DNA from: Saccharicrinis sp963677655
GTDB lineage: Bacteria > Bacteroidota > Bacteroidia > Bacteroidales > Marinilabiliaceae
NCBI GenBank assembly: GCA_963677655.1
Contig: OY782088.1
Length of the DNA stretch: 64,000 nt
Reading direction: 5' to 3' (one strand)
Made by a program: the position numbers and the translations under genes. The notes beneath the pieces are model-generated. The model saw only the letters and a list, made by a program, of their open reading frames with translations. It was not told where the DNA came from and did no database searches. This document shows positions 41,021 through 50,383 of this stretch, piece after piece (positions within the stretch are counted from its first letter, which is position 1; the number at the start of each line of letters is the position of its first letter).

Positions 41021-42325
41021 TTACTTTTTACGCATAAAAATCTGAATTGGTACTCCTGAGAAGTCCCACATTTTTCTAAGCTTGTTTTCTAAGAATCGTT
41101 TATAAGGATCTCTTACATATTGAGGTAAATTACAGAAAAATGCAAATGCAGGAGTATTAGTAGGCAACTGCATAATATATTTTATTTTAATGTATTTACC
41201 TTTTGTTGATGGGGGTGGATTGTCTTGAACAATCTGTTGCATTGCCTCATTTAATTTTGATGTAGATATTTTACGAGTTTTATTTTCGTAAACCTTAACC
41301 GCCATTTCAAGAGCCTTATGAATACGTTGTTTTGTTAATACAGATGTAAAAACAATAGGAAAATCAACAAATGGAGCAAATTTATCTCTGACTTGATCTT
41401 CATACTTTTTAAGTGTCATTGTATCTTTTTCAATCAAATCCCACTTATTAATTAAAACAACCAGCCCTTTCTTGTTCTTTTGTATTAACTGAAATATCTT
41501 TTGATCCTGACTTTCTACACCTCTGGTCGCATCAATCATTAAAAGACAAACATCTGAATTTTCGATAGCACGGATGGCTCTCATCACACTATAAAACTCA
41601 AGATCTTCATTGACTTTTGATTTTTTACGAACGCCGGCAGTATCTACCAAGTAGAAATCATAACCAAATTTATTATATCTGGTATATATTGAGTCTCTGG
41701 TAGTTCCTGAAATAGGTGTTACAATATTTCTATCTTCACCAATAAATGCATTTACAATTGATGATTTACCAGCGTTGGGTCTACCAACAATTGCAAATCT
41801 TGGAATATCAAGATCTTCAACGCTTTCTGTACTTGGAAATAACTCTATTAATCTATCTAATAATTCACCAGTACCTCCACCATTGATGGATGATATAGAA
41901 AATAACTCTTCAAGACCTAAGGCATAAAAATAACTGGCTTCAGCAAGTCTTTCTGCATTATCAACCTTATTGGCTACCATTATAACTTTCTTGTTACTTC
42001 TTCTTAATATGTCAGCAACCATTTCGTCATAATCAGTAATACCAGTTGTTACATCTAGCATAAAAAGGATTACATCAGCTTCTTCGATGGCAATAATAAC
42101 CTGTTTACGAATTTCTTCCTCAAAAATATCCTCTGATCCAACTGCATATCCTCCTGTATCAACAACAGAGAACTCCAATCCATTCCATACACATTTTCCA
42201 TAAATTCGATCGCGTGTTACACCACTTTCTTCATTTACAATTGCAGTACGAGTTTCGGTCAACCTATTGAAAAGAGTTGATTTTCCTACATTGGGTCTTC
42301 CTACTATGGCTGCTATATTTCCCAT
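41021..42325 (-). CDS. der: Ribosome biogenesis GTPase Der
   Basis: A 434-residue double GTPase for 50S subunit assembly. The first G domain has G-R-P-N-V-G-K-S-T (residue 8) and N-K-V-D; the second has G-R-P-N-A-G-K-S-S (near 180), D-T-A-G and N-K-W-D. A C-terminal KH-like domain follows and ends F-S-G-V-P-I-Q-I-F-M-R-K-K. Length is typical. It lies downstream of era on the same strand, separated by about 120 bases. On the minus strand TATCTTTG at 42372-42365 may be its -7 promoter box. Confidence 0.96.
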   Translation of the reverse strand: MGNIAAIVGRPNVGKSTLFNRLTETRTAIVNEESGVTRDRIYGKCVWNGLEFSVVDTGGYAVGSEDIFEEEIRKQVIIAIEEADVILFMLDVTTGITDYDEMVADILRRSNKKVIMVANKVDNAERLAEASYFYALGLEELFSISSINGGGTGELLDRLIELFPSTESVEDLDIPRFAIVGRPNAGKSSIVNAFIGEDRNIVTPISGTTRDSIYTRYNKFGYDFYLVDTAGVRKKSKVNEDLEFYSVMRAIRAIENSDVCLLMIDATRGVESQDQKIFQLIQKNKKGLVVLINKWDLIEKDTMTLKKYEDQVRDKFAPFVDFPIVFTSVLTKQRIHKALEMAVKVYENKTRKISTSKLNEAMQQIVQDNPPPSTKGKYIKIKYIMQLPTNTPAFAFFCNLPQYVRDPYKRFLENKLRKMWDFSGVPIQIFMRKK

Positions 42326-42446
42326 TTTATGCTGGTTTTTAATTTTCTATAATTCAAAAGCGTGCAAAGATAATCAATAATTTAGCACTTGAGTAATAAG
42401 CTTAAAAAAAACTCTAAGTTTTTACAAATAAGATGTTTAAAAACGA

Positions 42447-43331
42447 TTATTTAGGATCGTATCCAAAGCCTCTTAAATTAATATCTTTGTCTCTCCAGTC
42501 CTTAGTTACCTTTACATATAATTGTAAAAATACTTTTTTGTCAAGGAATTTTTCCATATCCTTTCTGGCCATAGTACCTGTTTTCTTTAATGCACTACCT
42601 TTATGTCCAATGATAATACCTTTTTGAGATTCCCTGGCAACATGGATTACTGCACGTATGTTAATTTGCTCTTCTGTTTCTTTAAATTCTTCAACTTCAA
42701 CTTCAACAGAGTATGGAATTTCTTTTTGATAATAAAGCAATATTTTTTCACGAATAATCTCTGAAATAAAGAAACGTGTTGGTTTATCAGTCAATGCTTC
42801 TTTGTCGTAATATGGTTCTCCTTCCGGAAGTAATTCCTTTATTCTTTGCAGTAGATTATCTGTGTTAAATCCATGAAGAGCTGACATTGGAAAAATTTCA
42901 GCATTAGGAAGTTCTTCTTTCCAACGGGATACAAGATCGTCTAATTGATCTGGATTTGATTCATCAATTTTATTTATAACTAGTATTACCGGTGAGTTGG
43001 TTTTTTTTACACTGTTTAAAAAATCACTGTTTTTATCAATTTTTTCAACAATATCAGTCATGTAAATAATTATATCAGCATCTTGTAAAGCTGTTTTTGA
43101 AAACTTTAGCATTGACTCCTGTAGTTTGTAATTAGGTTTAAGAACCCCCGGAGTATCTGAAAAAACAATCTGATAATCATCCTCGTTCACAATACCCAAA
43201 ATTCTATGTCTTGTGGTCTGTGCTTTTGAGGTAATGATTGATAATCTTTCACCTACTAATTTATTTGTTAATGTTGACTTACCAACGTTAGGGTTTCCAA
43301 CAATATTTACAAATCCTGATTTGTGCTTCAT
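42447..43331 (-). CDS. era: GTPase Era
   Basis: A 294-residue Ras-like GTPase that binds 16S rRNA and assists 30S maturation. G1 is G-N-P-N-V-G-K-S-T near residue 12, the effector region Q-T-T-R-H-R-I-L-G, G3 D-T-P-G and G4 N-K-I-D. The C-terminal KH domain has H-V-A-R-E-S-Q-K-G-I-I-I-G-H-K-G and ends L-Y-V-K-V-T-K-D-W-R-D. Length fits the family. It has a good promoter candidate directly upstream. Confidence 0.96.
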   Translation of the reverse strand: MKHKSGFVNIVGNPNVGKSTLTNKLVGERLSIITSKAQTTRHRILGIVNEDDYQIVFSDTPGVLKPNYKLQESMLKFSKTALQDADIIIYMTDIVEKIDKNSDFLNSVKKTNSPVILVINKIDESNPDQLDDLVSRWKEELPNAEIFPMSALHGFNTDNLLQRIKELLPEGEPYYDKEALTDKPTRFFISEIIREKILLYYQKEIPYSVEVEVEEFKETEEQINIRAVIHVARESQKGIIIGHKGSALKKTGTMARKDMEKFLDKKVFLQLYVKVTKDWRDKDINLRGFGYDPK

Positions 43332-43354
43332 ATAAAAATTTATTAAATATGGTG

Positions 43355-43386
43355 CGAAGATACGAGATTAAGCTATTTCACACAAA
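43355..43386 (-). promoter_or_regulatory. Bacteroidota-type promoter of era
   Basis: On the minus strand TTTG (43386-43383) is followed after exactly 20 bases by TATCTTCG (43362-43355), one base off the -7 consensus TAnnTTTG, with the standard -33 spacing. The start codon is at 43331. Confidence 0.65.
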
Positions 43387-43440
43387 ATTCAGTTAAATTG
43401 ATATTTATTTTCTATTACTTTTGGCTTCAAAATTATAGTT

Positions 43441-43833
43441 GTGAAGAAATTTACTCTACCTGTTAATATCAGGTTTTTCGATATTGATATGAATATGCAT
43501 GTAAACAATTCTGTTTATTTTACTTATATGGAAAATGCCAGAACTGAATTGTTAATGGATGACTTTTTAAGATGTAAAAAGGAGGGGAAGACCTTTGTGA
43601 TATCCGAAACATCATGTAAATATAAAAATCCAATGCGTCTTGGAGACAAGGCGATATGTGAAATTGTTTTTACAGTAAATCGTTCAGTACAATTTACTGT
43701 TGAATATACTTTTAAAAATGAAGAGTCAGGATTAATCTATGCAAAAGGAGACACGAAAGTGGTTATGATCAATGAAGAAAGTAATCGTCCAATTGCTGTT
43801 CCTCAATATTTGATTGATAATTTTATGAATTGA
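43441..43833 (+). CDS. Acyl-CoA thioesterase (4HBT/YbgC-like hotdog fold)
   Basis: A 130-residue single-domain thioesterase starting with GTG. The active-site segment is F-F-D-I-D-M-N-M-H-V-N-N-S-V-Y-F-T-Y-M-E-N-A-R, with the Asp typical of YbgC-type enzymes, and the central beta strands follow (C-K-Y-K-N-P-M-R-L-G-D-K). It hydrolyses acyl-CoA or acyl-ACP thioesters; the substrate is not evident. It diverges from era and stands alone. A TACTTTTG box at 43416-43423 just upstream may be its -7 element. Confidence 0.88.
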   Translation: MKKFTLPVNIRFFDIDMNMHVNNSVYFTYMENARTELLMDDFLRCKKEGKTFVISETSCKYKNPMRLGDKAICEIVFTVNRSVQFTVEYTFKNEESGLIYAKGDTKVVMINEESNRPIAVPQYLIDNFMN

Positions 43834-44051
43834 TTATTTCTGTTTATTTAATTGTTGCGAATGGTGTTATTTTATAAGTTTATTGATGTTGTTTGTATTT
43901 GAAGTGTTGTGATTTAATGTTTTGTAAATTAATCTTTTAATGTATTTGTGGTTGAGGTTTTAGTTAAAATAATATCTGGTTTTGAATATATGTTTTAAAG
44001 GTAATTAAGGTTTAATCAAAGATCTTTATTATTTGTAGGATAATATTTTTG

Positions 44052-44059
44052 TACTTTTG
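44052..44059 (+). promoter_or_regulatory. Candidate -7 box of mntP
   Basis: TACTTTTG matches TAnnTTTG and lies 20 bases before the ATG at 44079. The nearest TTTG upstream (44032-44035) is 16 bases away, shorter than usual. No Mn-sensing riboswitch is visible in the 200 bases before it. Confidence 0.45.
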
Positions 44060-44078
44060 CGCCACCAAAAAATCAATC

Positions 44079-44645
44079 ATGAATATTTTTTCACTAATTC
44101 TTATAGGAGTAGGGTTGTCAATAGATAGTTTGGCTGCAAGTATAACTACCGGCGCTTGTTGTAAATGCATAAAAAAAATCCATATTTTTAAAGTTGCCAT
44201 TTTTATGGCAGTATTTCAGGGGCTAATGCCCTATATAGGTTGGTTGATAGGAAGTGGCTTTAAATCTGTGATTGAAGATTATGATCATTGGATTGCATTT
44301 TTCTTATTGTTCTTAATTGGATTTAAACTGATTTATGAAGGAATAACTGCTTCAGATGATAACTGTAGTAATTTTAATCCGTCTAATAATCTATTGTTGA
44401 TAGGAATGGCAATTGCAACCAGTATCGATGCTTTAGTTGTAGGAATTGGTTTTGGTGTAATAGATATTAATATTTATCTGGCCATGTTAATAATCGGTTT
44501 ATTAACATTTATGTTTTCTTCATCAGGTGTTGTTATTGGTCGGAAAATTGGAAATAAAATTAATACGGGGATTGATATTTTTGGAGGTTTAGTATTAATA
44601 GGGCTAGGGATTAAAATTTTATTGTCGCATATTTATGGATTATAA
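44079..44645 (+). CDS. mntP: Manganese efflux pump MntP
   Basis: A 188-residue membrane protein. The open frame begins with TTG at 44049, but the promoter box overlaps that region and ATG 44079 starts a proper TM helix (N-I-F-S-L-I-L-I-G-V-G-L-S-I-D-S-L-A-A-S). Family motifs are the acidic S-I-D-S-L-A-A-S in TM1 and A-T-S-I-D-A-L-V-V-G-I-G in TM4, with six helices predicted. It exports Mn2+ from the cytoplasm. Its stop is one base from the stop of the convergent GNAT gene, leaving no space for a terminator. Confidence 0.92.
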   Translation: MNIFSLILIGVGLSIDSLAASITTGACCKCIKKIHIFKVAIFMAVFQGLMPYIGWLIGSGFKSVIEDYDHWIAFFLLFLIGFKLIYEGITASDDNCSNFNPSNNLLLIGMAIATSIDALVVGIGFGVIDINIYLAMLIIGLLTFMFSSSGVVIGRKIGNKINTGIDIFGGLVLIGLGIKILLSHIYGL

Positions 44646-44646
44646 A

Positions 44647-45150
44647 TCAGGCTTGTTCTAGTATTTTCTCATAAACCACAACATCTAATATTTTTCCAAA
44701 TTTTTCTCCAACCTGCTTAAAGTGAGCACATTTTTCGTATTGGCATTTTTCAAATACACGCACACTGGCTTCATTTTCAGCAGTAATTACTCCTAGCAGT
44801 ACTTTAATATCTTTCTTTTCTGCAATATCTTCAATTAAATCCAGTGTACTTTTACCGTAGCCTTTGCCACTCATCTCTGGTTTAAGATATATTGTAACTT
44901 CAGCAGTTCTGTCATAAGCTTGTCTTGGCTTATAATATCCTAAGTATGCGTACCCACAGTTTTCGCTATTTGTATTTTTAATGATAAAGGTTTCGTACTT
45001 ATGATGCTGATATGGAACAATCGTTTTGATTTCATCAATACTAACATGTTCTGTATGAAATGTAGCTGTTGAGTTTTTTATATAATAGTTGTAGACATCA
45101 CAAATAAACTGTAAGTCAGTATTAGATATGGATTGTAGCGTAATATTCAT
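44647..45150 (-). CDS. GNAT-family N-acetyltransferase (phosphinothricin acetyltransferase-like)
   Basis: A 167-residue enzyme with the GNAT fold. N-terminus I-C-D-V-Y-N-Y-Y-I-K-N-S-T-A-T-F resembles the Pat/YncA group; the acetyl-CoA loop is L-K-P-E-M-S-G-K-G-Y-G-K-S-T-L near 90, and N-E-A-S-V-R-V-F-E-K-C-Q-Y is the conserved C-terminal helix. It transfers acetyl groups to an amine, possibly an amino acid derivative; the true substrate is unknown. Monocistronic. Confidence 0.87.
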   Translation of the reverse strand: MNITLQSISNTDLQFICDVYNYYIKNSTATFHTEHVSIDEIKTIVPYQHHKYETFIIKNTNSENCGYAYLGYYKPRQAYDRTAEVTIYLKPEMSGKGYGKSTLDLIEDIAEKKDIKVLLGVITAENEASVRVFEKCQYEKCAHFKQVGEKFGKILDVVVYEKILEQA

Positions 45151-45360
45151 TTTTTAATTGTAAAAATAGTATCCAAAACTAAACAATATTATGATTTATA
45201 TTAGCACAATACTTCGTTAAACTTTGGTAATATGTTACATATTAGCATAATGCGATTAAGAGCTGAAGTGTTTAATTTATTGGTATTAAATATATTGTAG
45301 ATTAGTCTATTATCTAATGTCTATATTCTAACGATCTATTTTAGCAAATAATTCAACAAA

Positions 45361-45385
45361 AACGGCCGGTATTAAACCAGCCGTT
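45361..45385 (-). terminator. Rho-independent terminator after the tricorn-like peptidase
   Basis: AACGGCCGGT (45361-45370) pairs with ACCAGCCGTT (45376-45385) with one C-A mismatch; on the minus strand TTTTTG follows. The rest of the 45151-45405 spacer shows no other element. Confidence 0.8.
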
Positions 45386-45405
45386 CTAATAAGTGTTTAT
45401 TGCTA

Positions 45406-48400
45406 TTATTGTTTAAGTCCTTTTGCAGTTCTATCTTCTAAAGGTGGGGCAGGAGTTATCAAATGTTTATTGTCTTTGGTTAATTTTAAGACTTCCTCAA
45501 CAACTCGTTCCAATTGAGGGTCTCTGCCTTGCATCAACATATTGGGGTCATCCCATACCTTAATATCCGGCCTTACGCCTTCTCCTTCCCAAAACCAATG
45601 TCCATCATTGTCATATAATCGGGCACCAGGTACCGTTATTGAACCTCCATCAATTAAACGATGACCAGTAGCTGGCCCTACTAGTATTCCCAGAGTTCGT
45701 TCACCAACAATTGGACCTGCTTTAAGCTCTTGAAATGCCCAGGGTAGTCCATCTCCACCTGAACCGGCCCATCCATTGATCAGCATACCTATCGGACCAG
45801 TATTTGTTTTTACAGGACTCCGATGATCTTTACCATGTCGCCAGTGGAGATGACAATTTACAGGGCGTTGAATCAATTCAAGGAAACGATCCGCCAATTG
45901 TCCACCTCCATTCCAGCGTTCATCAAGGATAAAGCCTTTTTTATCTAGCTGACCATAATACATTTTAACCAATTCTTGTTGACCCTGACCTGCTGTATTT
46001 GCCATATAAATATATCCTAATTGTCCATCGGATAACTTGTCAACCATTTTTCTGTTGTTTTCAATCCATTCTAAATACCTAAGATTGTATTCATCTCTAC
46101 CAGATAAACATTTTACGATAATGTCTTTACTATCTTCAAGTTTTCCAGATGATGAAACTTTTAGTAATACCGTTTTATTTTCCAATCCCGTAAAAGCTGC
46201 ATAAGGATCTTTTTCCGGATTTAAAGGAATATTGTCAACCGAAAGAATATAGTCTCCTTCTTTAACATCAATTCCTGGTTTATCAAACGGAGATCGCGTT
46301 TGAGTATCCCAATCAGCTGGTTTTATGATATGTTTAATCTGATAAGAACCGTTTTCAATTGTCCAATCAATACCCAGAAAACCACAATTTTGAGAAGGAC
46401 TTTTTTCTGTATCTCCACCTCCTGAGTAAGTATGGCCTGCACTAAGTTCAGAAACCAGATTTTTTTGAATGTTTGTAATGTCCCATCTGGTACGTGCATC
46501 ATCAACCAGTGGTAAATATTTGTCACGAATGCCTTCCCAATTCAGCCCATGCATATTTGGATCATAAAAAAAATCACGGTGTCTGCGCCATGTATCCATC
46601 ACAATTTGTTTCCATTCTTCTTTGCGAACCAAGTTCATTGTAAGGTTATCTGTAGGGATAGGTTTCTCTATTTTTTGATTTTCATCGGGTTTTATGATTC
46701 CATATTTACCCTTGCTGCTAACCAATAATTGTTCTCCATCAGCTGTTGGTGCTGCCATCGAAACCTGATCTATAATTTTTTTCTCCTCGAGTTCTTTTAA
46801 ATCCAGTAAATACAAAGTGTTTGATTTTTCCCCGGAACCTGTATTTGGGCGTTTATAAAATACAAGTTTATCTTTAAAAGGAATTAGCCCGGCGATATTT
46901 CCTGCTTTAGGAGGCAGTATTTCAAGACGAGACTCCATATTATTAAAGTCAATTTCAACTTTTATTTCCTCTTTTTTATCCTTGTCATCTTTCTTGTCTG
47001 CATCTTTCTTCTTCTTTTTATCTTTATCGTTATCTTCCTTTTTTTCTTCTTTTATCTCAGCGGAATCATTTTTAGCTTTCTGTAAATTAGGAGTTTTAGT
47101 TGTTAAGGCAATAGATGCAATTTGTGTTGAATTTGGATAAATCCATGTTCCATCATCCAGGGAAGAATAAGCGGCATCAAATTCTCTGTTAGTTAAATAA
47201 AAAAGATATTTCCCATCACTACTGAAAACTGGATATTTATCATCAAAAAATCCACTTGTAACCTGATGTTTTATTTTTGTTTCTATGTTATATATAAAAA
47301 TGGCTCCATTGGCATTATCTAAACCTATACTATAGGTTAACCATTTTGAATCTGGAGACCATGAAATAGGATAGTAATATCTACCCCAATGACTTATGTT
47401 CCATTGATAGTTATCAACTTTTATAGTGATTCCGCTAGCAATATCAATTGTGTAAATGGTATTTGTTTCATCTATAAAAGCAATTTTTTTGCTGTCCGGA
47501 GACCAATATAACTCATAGCCAAAACCTTTTCCTCTATTAGTGAGTTGTTTGCAATTATTGTTTTGTGTGTCTTGTAACCAGATTTCATATTCTCCCGATT
47601 TATCACTCCAGTAGGCAATAGTTTTACCATCAGGCGACCAGGAAGGCGTATGATCAAAATTACCACTTGATTGAGTGAGGTTAATTTTATAACCTTCTTT
47701 GACTGGTACGTTAAATAATTCTCCACGAGCTTCAAATACAATACGTTTCCCTCCCGGAGAGGCAGAGGCAGCAGTTATTTTTTTACTCACATCTTTGACT
47801 ATTGGCATTTCAACAGAAAGATCACTAATTACATTAATATCAACTATGTGGAACTTTTTATCATTAATGTTCATTAAGTACAAATCTCCTCCAACCTCAA
47901 ATACCAATTCGTTGTCAGAACCTGATAAATAGGATATATCAAAATCAGAAAAATGAGTTATTTGTTCCTTTTTATTTGTTTTTGGATTGTATTCCCAAAT
48001 GTTTAATCTCATATTTTCACCTCTATCAGATTGAAAATAGATGTTTTCACCTACCCATGCCGGTTTTCCATCATTGGCTTCGTTAGATGTGATTCTCTCA
48101 GTTGAATTAGAATCAAAATTGTAAACAAGAATATCTGATGTTAGTCCTCCTCTATATCTTTTAAAAGGATAATTTTCAGTTATTTTAGTAATATAAGCTA
48201 ACTGTTTTCCATTTGTAGAAAAATCAGCTAGTTCACCATATGGAATCTTTAATTTTTGAGGAAGTCCTCCTTTTTTATTAACCATAAAGAATTGATTTAC
48301 CCTACCAATTCCACTTTCTCTTTTGGAAGCAAAAAGTAATTGTTGTCCGTCAGGATGCCATTCAACCATTCTGTCAGAAAATGAATTATATGTAACACGA

Positions 48401-48696
48401 GTAGGAATTCCTCCTGTTATCGGAATAACATAAATATCAGAATTGCCATTGTATCTGGCTGTATAGGCAATTTCTTTTCCATTAGGTGAAAACTTTGGCC
48501 ATGATTCTTCTCCAGGAGAGTGTGTAATCTGAATGGCAGTTCCCCCTGTTTTGGGTACTATCCATATATCACCGCCATAAACGAAAGTAATTTGGTTATC
48601 CGATACGTCCATGTAACGCATTAATTTGGCACTAATTTGTCCGAATGTACAATATGAGGTAAATAATATTGCACATAATAAGAGTAACTTCTTCAT
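45406..48696 (-). CDS. Tricorn-like S41 peptidase with propeller and PDZ domains
   Basis: A 1096-residue secreted protein. The frame opens at 48753, but ATG 48696 gives a signal peptide (K-K-L-L-L-L-C-A-I-L-F-T-S-Y-C-T-F-G-Q). Residues about 30-530 are WD40-like/PD40 repeats (W-P-K-F-S-P-N-G-K, H-T-P-S-W-S-P-D-G-K), followed by a lysine/aspartate-rich linker near 550-580. A PDZ domain near 810-870 precedes the S41 core, with H-W-R-H-G-K-D-H-R and the serine region W-A-G-S-G-G-D-G (nucleophile Ser in G-S-G-G). It degrades peptides in the periplasm or outside the cell. The propellers should gate substrate entry. Monocistronic. Confidence 0.88.
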   Translation of the reverse strand: MKKLLLLCAILFTSYCTFGQISAKLMRYMDVSDNQITFVYGGDIWIVPKTGGTAIQITHSPGEESWPKFSPNGKEIAYTARYNGNSDIYVIPITGGIPTRVTYNSFSDRMVEWHPDGQQLLFASKRESGIGRVNQFFMVNKKGGLPQKLKIPYGELADFSTNGKQLAYITKITENYPFKRYRGGLTSDILVYNFDSNSTERITSNEANDGKPAWVGENIYFQSDRGENMRLNIWEYNPKTNKKEQITHFSDFDISYLSGSDNELVFEVGGDLYLMNINDKKFHIVDINVISDLSVEMPIVKDVSKKITAASASPGGKRIVFEARGELFNVPVKEGYKINLTQSSGNFDHTPSWSPDGKTIAYWSDKSGEYEIWLQDTQNNNCKQLTNRGKGFGYELYWSPDSKKIAFIDETNTIYTIDIASGITIKVDNYQWNISHWGRYYYPISWSPDSKWLTYSIGLDNANGAIFIYNIETKIKHQVTSGFFDDKYPVFSSDGKYLFYLTNREFDAAYSSLDDGTWIYPNSTQIASIALTTKTPNLQKAKNDSAEIKEEKKEDNDKDKKKKKDADKKDDKDKKEEIKVEIDFNNMESRLEILPPKAGNIAGLIPFKDKLVFYKRPNTGSGEKSNTLYLLDLKELEEKKIIDQVSMAAPTADGEQLLVSSKGKYGIIKPDENQKIEKPIPTDNLTMNLVRKEEWKQIVMDTWRRHRDFFYDPNMHGLNWEGIRDKYLPLVDDARTRWDITNIQKNLVSELSAGHTYSGGGDTEKSPSQNCGFLGIDWTIENGSYQIKHIIKPADWDTQTRSPFDKPGIDVKEGDYILSVDNIPLNPEKDPYAAFTGLENKTVLLKVSSSGKLEDSKDIIVKCLSGRDEYNLRYLEWIENNRKMVDKLSDGQLGYIYMANTAGQGQQELVKMYYGQLDKKGFILDERWNGGGQLADRFLELIQRPVNCHLHWRHGKDHRSPVKTNTGPIGMLINGWAGSGGDGLPWAFQELKAGPIVGERTLGILVGPATGHRLIDGGSITVPGARLYDNDGHWFWEGEGVRPDIKVWDDPNMLMQGRDPQLERVVEEVLKLTKDNKHLITPAPPLEDRTAKGLKQ

Positions 48697-48813
48697 ACTT
48701 GTTATGATTTTATTATTATATAGAGAGACAAGACAAGTGGACTGAAAAAACAATCTGTTTTAAAAGTTACTAAAATTTATTGATAATTAGGTGGTTGTGT
48801 AGAGTTAAATAAA

Positions 48814-48854
48814 AAAAGCTATCATGTTATAATGTATATAACAAGATAGCTTTT
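48814..48854 (-). terminator. Terminator after rhaM
   Basis: AAAAGCTATC (48814-48823) pairs with GATAGCTTTT (48845-48854), with an inner TGTTAT/ATAACA stem; TTTTTTT follows on the minus strand. Confidence 0.8.
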
Positions 48855-48891
48855 AAACTAAATGCTCAATGAAAAAAGATTTTCTAATATG

Positions 48892-49206
48892 TTATTCCAT
48901 GTAAAAGACTTCCTCTAATTCAATAGAAACTGGAGAATTGTCTGGATTTGTTTTCATGACATCAGCCATAAATTTCCACCACTTCTGAACGATTTCTGTT
49001 TGTCCCAAATCTTGAGAACCACCATCTCCACTTACTTTTTGAAAAGCAAAGAGTATGTTTGTTTCTTCATCCAAAAAAATGGAATATTCACTAACTCCTG
49101 CATCTTTTAATAGTTTCTTTAATTCAGGCCAAATTTCATTATGTCTTTTTTTGTATTCTTCTTTCTGACCCTCATTTAAATGCATTTTAAAGGCTAATCT
49201 TTTCAT
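48892..49206 (-). CDS. rhaM: L-rhamnose mutarotase
   Basis: A 104-residue dimeric alpha/beta-barrel enzyme that interconverts alpha and beta anomers of L-rhamnose. Family markers: F-K-M-H-L-N-E-G-Q-K-E-E-Y-K-K-R-H (active-site His in K-R-H), I-W-P-E-L-K, Y-S-I-F-L-D, and K-W-W-K-F-M-A-D-V-M near 75-84. It lies 15 bases after a GH43-like gene on the same strand. Its presence indicates that the glycan degraded by this region releases rhamnose. Confidence 0.9.
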   Translation of the reverse strand: MKRLAFKMHLNEGQKEEYKKRHNEIWPELKKLLKDAGVSEYSIFLDEETNILFAFQKVSGDGGSQDLGQTEIVQKWWKFMADVMKTNPDNSPVSIELEEVFYME

Positions 49207-49221
49207 AGATTTTAATTTAAA

Positions 49222-50193
49222 TTATTTAAGTTTTTGTAGATTTTCAATGATATCAAGACTCACAGGGAATGCAGTTCCATGGCGAATTCCTTTTGGAACA
49301 CTAATTGAGTCTGATATATCTTCCCAATTTGTGCCATCTAATGTTCTGATAGCACCATATTTTTTATCTCGGTATTTATCAAAATAGATGTATATATATT
49401 TTCCAACCTGCAAAGGAGTTGGACCTTCAGCCCAAGATTTACCAGAAATACTTTCAGATACTTTGGTTGGGAAACCTGTTTTTAAATCATTTGTGAATGT
49501 TGTTCTTAGATTTTTTTCTGCGGGAGCTGACATCTCATTTTTGATCACCATCATATAAGTAGAATCCGTTTTAATGATAGCTCCATCAATTACACTAAAT
49601 CCTGGCTCAAAAAATACTTCTGTTGGAGTGAAAGCTTCAAAGTCTTTTGTTGTAGTGTAGTATAATCTGTGATTCAGTCCTTTTTCGCTTTCTGATGTTT
49701 TTATTTCCTCAAAAAGTTCAGGTACTGTAGATGCCCATACAATGTAAAATAAATCGTCTTTTTTATCATAAAATACTTCTGGAGCCCATGTGTTTTTAGT
49801 ACTTTCCAGATGAGACATAACAGGTAAAAATTTTTGTTCACTCCAATGAATTAAATCTTTTGAAGAGGCATAACCAATACCTTTATCCCACCAACTTGTT
49901 GTCCACACCATATGAAAAGTTCCATCTTTACCTTGAGCAACACTTGGATCTCGCATTAAGGAATCTTTTCCCACAACAGGTGTAAGTAAAGATTTATCAT
50001 TGTTTAAAGCTTCCCATTTTAATCCATCCATACTGTAGGCAAGATGAAGACCATCTTTGCCATTGTTATTAAAATAACTAAATAGATAGCCAGTACTAAT
50101 TTTTTTTGTTTCTTCCGTTTTCTTATGACCCTTACATGAAACAATTAATAATAGAACAATTGACAAGGCAATTAGATAATAATTTTTTAGCAT
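49222..50193 (-). CDS. GH43-like glycoside hydrolase lipoprotein (five-bladed propeller)
   Basis: A 323-residue protein. The lipoprotein signal is L-K-N-Y-Y-L-I-A-L-S-I-V-L-L-L-I-V-S then C. The beta-propeller blades include G-L-H-L-A-Y-S-M-D-G-L-K-W, R-D-P-S-V-A-Q-G-K-D-G-T-F-H-M-V-W (the conserved Asp after R), T-W-A-P-E-V-F-Y-D and V-I-D-G-A-I-I-K. This is the fold of GH43-type arabinosidases, galactosidases and xylosidases; the exact specificity cannot be read from the sequence. It is co-directional with rhaM and divergent from the hybrid regulator. Confidence 0.82.
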   Translation of the reverse strand: MLKNYYLIALSIVLLLIVSCKGHKKTEETKKISTGYLFSYFNNNGKDGLHLAYSMDGLKWEALNNDKSLLTPVVGKDSLMRDPSVAQGKDGTFHMVWTTSWWDKGIGYASSKDLIHWSEQKFLPVMSHLESTKNTWAPEVFYDKKDDLFYIVWASTVPELFEEIKTSESEKGLNHRLYYTTTKDFEAFTPTEVFFEPGFSVIDGAIIKTDSTYMMVIKNEMSAPAEKNLRTTFTNDLKTGFPTKVSESISGKSWAEGPTPLQVGKYIYIYFDKYRDKKYGAIRTLDGTNWEDISDSISVPKGIRHGTAFPVSLDIIENLQKLK

Positions 50194-50383
50194 AATATGT
50201 TTTGATTTTATGATACTGCAAGATAAAGGAGAATTGCAGCTCGATTAATGGATAATTATACATTTATATGTAAAAATAGTTATTACTTCCAGTAAACTTC
50301 CTATTATTTACTATTTTTAAAATTTCATTTTTATAGATTAAAAATAATTTGATTTAAAGATATTTTAAACAATTTAGAATTAA

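Noticed and set aside
43834..44048. Manganese (yybP-ykoY) riboswitch upstream of mntP
   Set aside because: The conserved core sequences of that class are not present in the spacer.
48697..48753. N-terminal extension of the tricorn-like peptidase
   Set aside because: The internal Met at 48696 begins a clear signal peptide; the extension has none.
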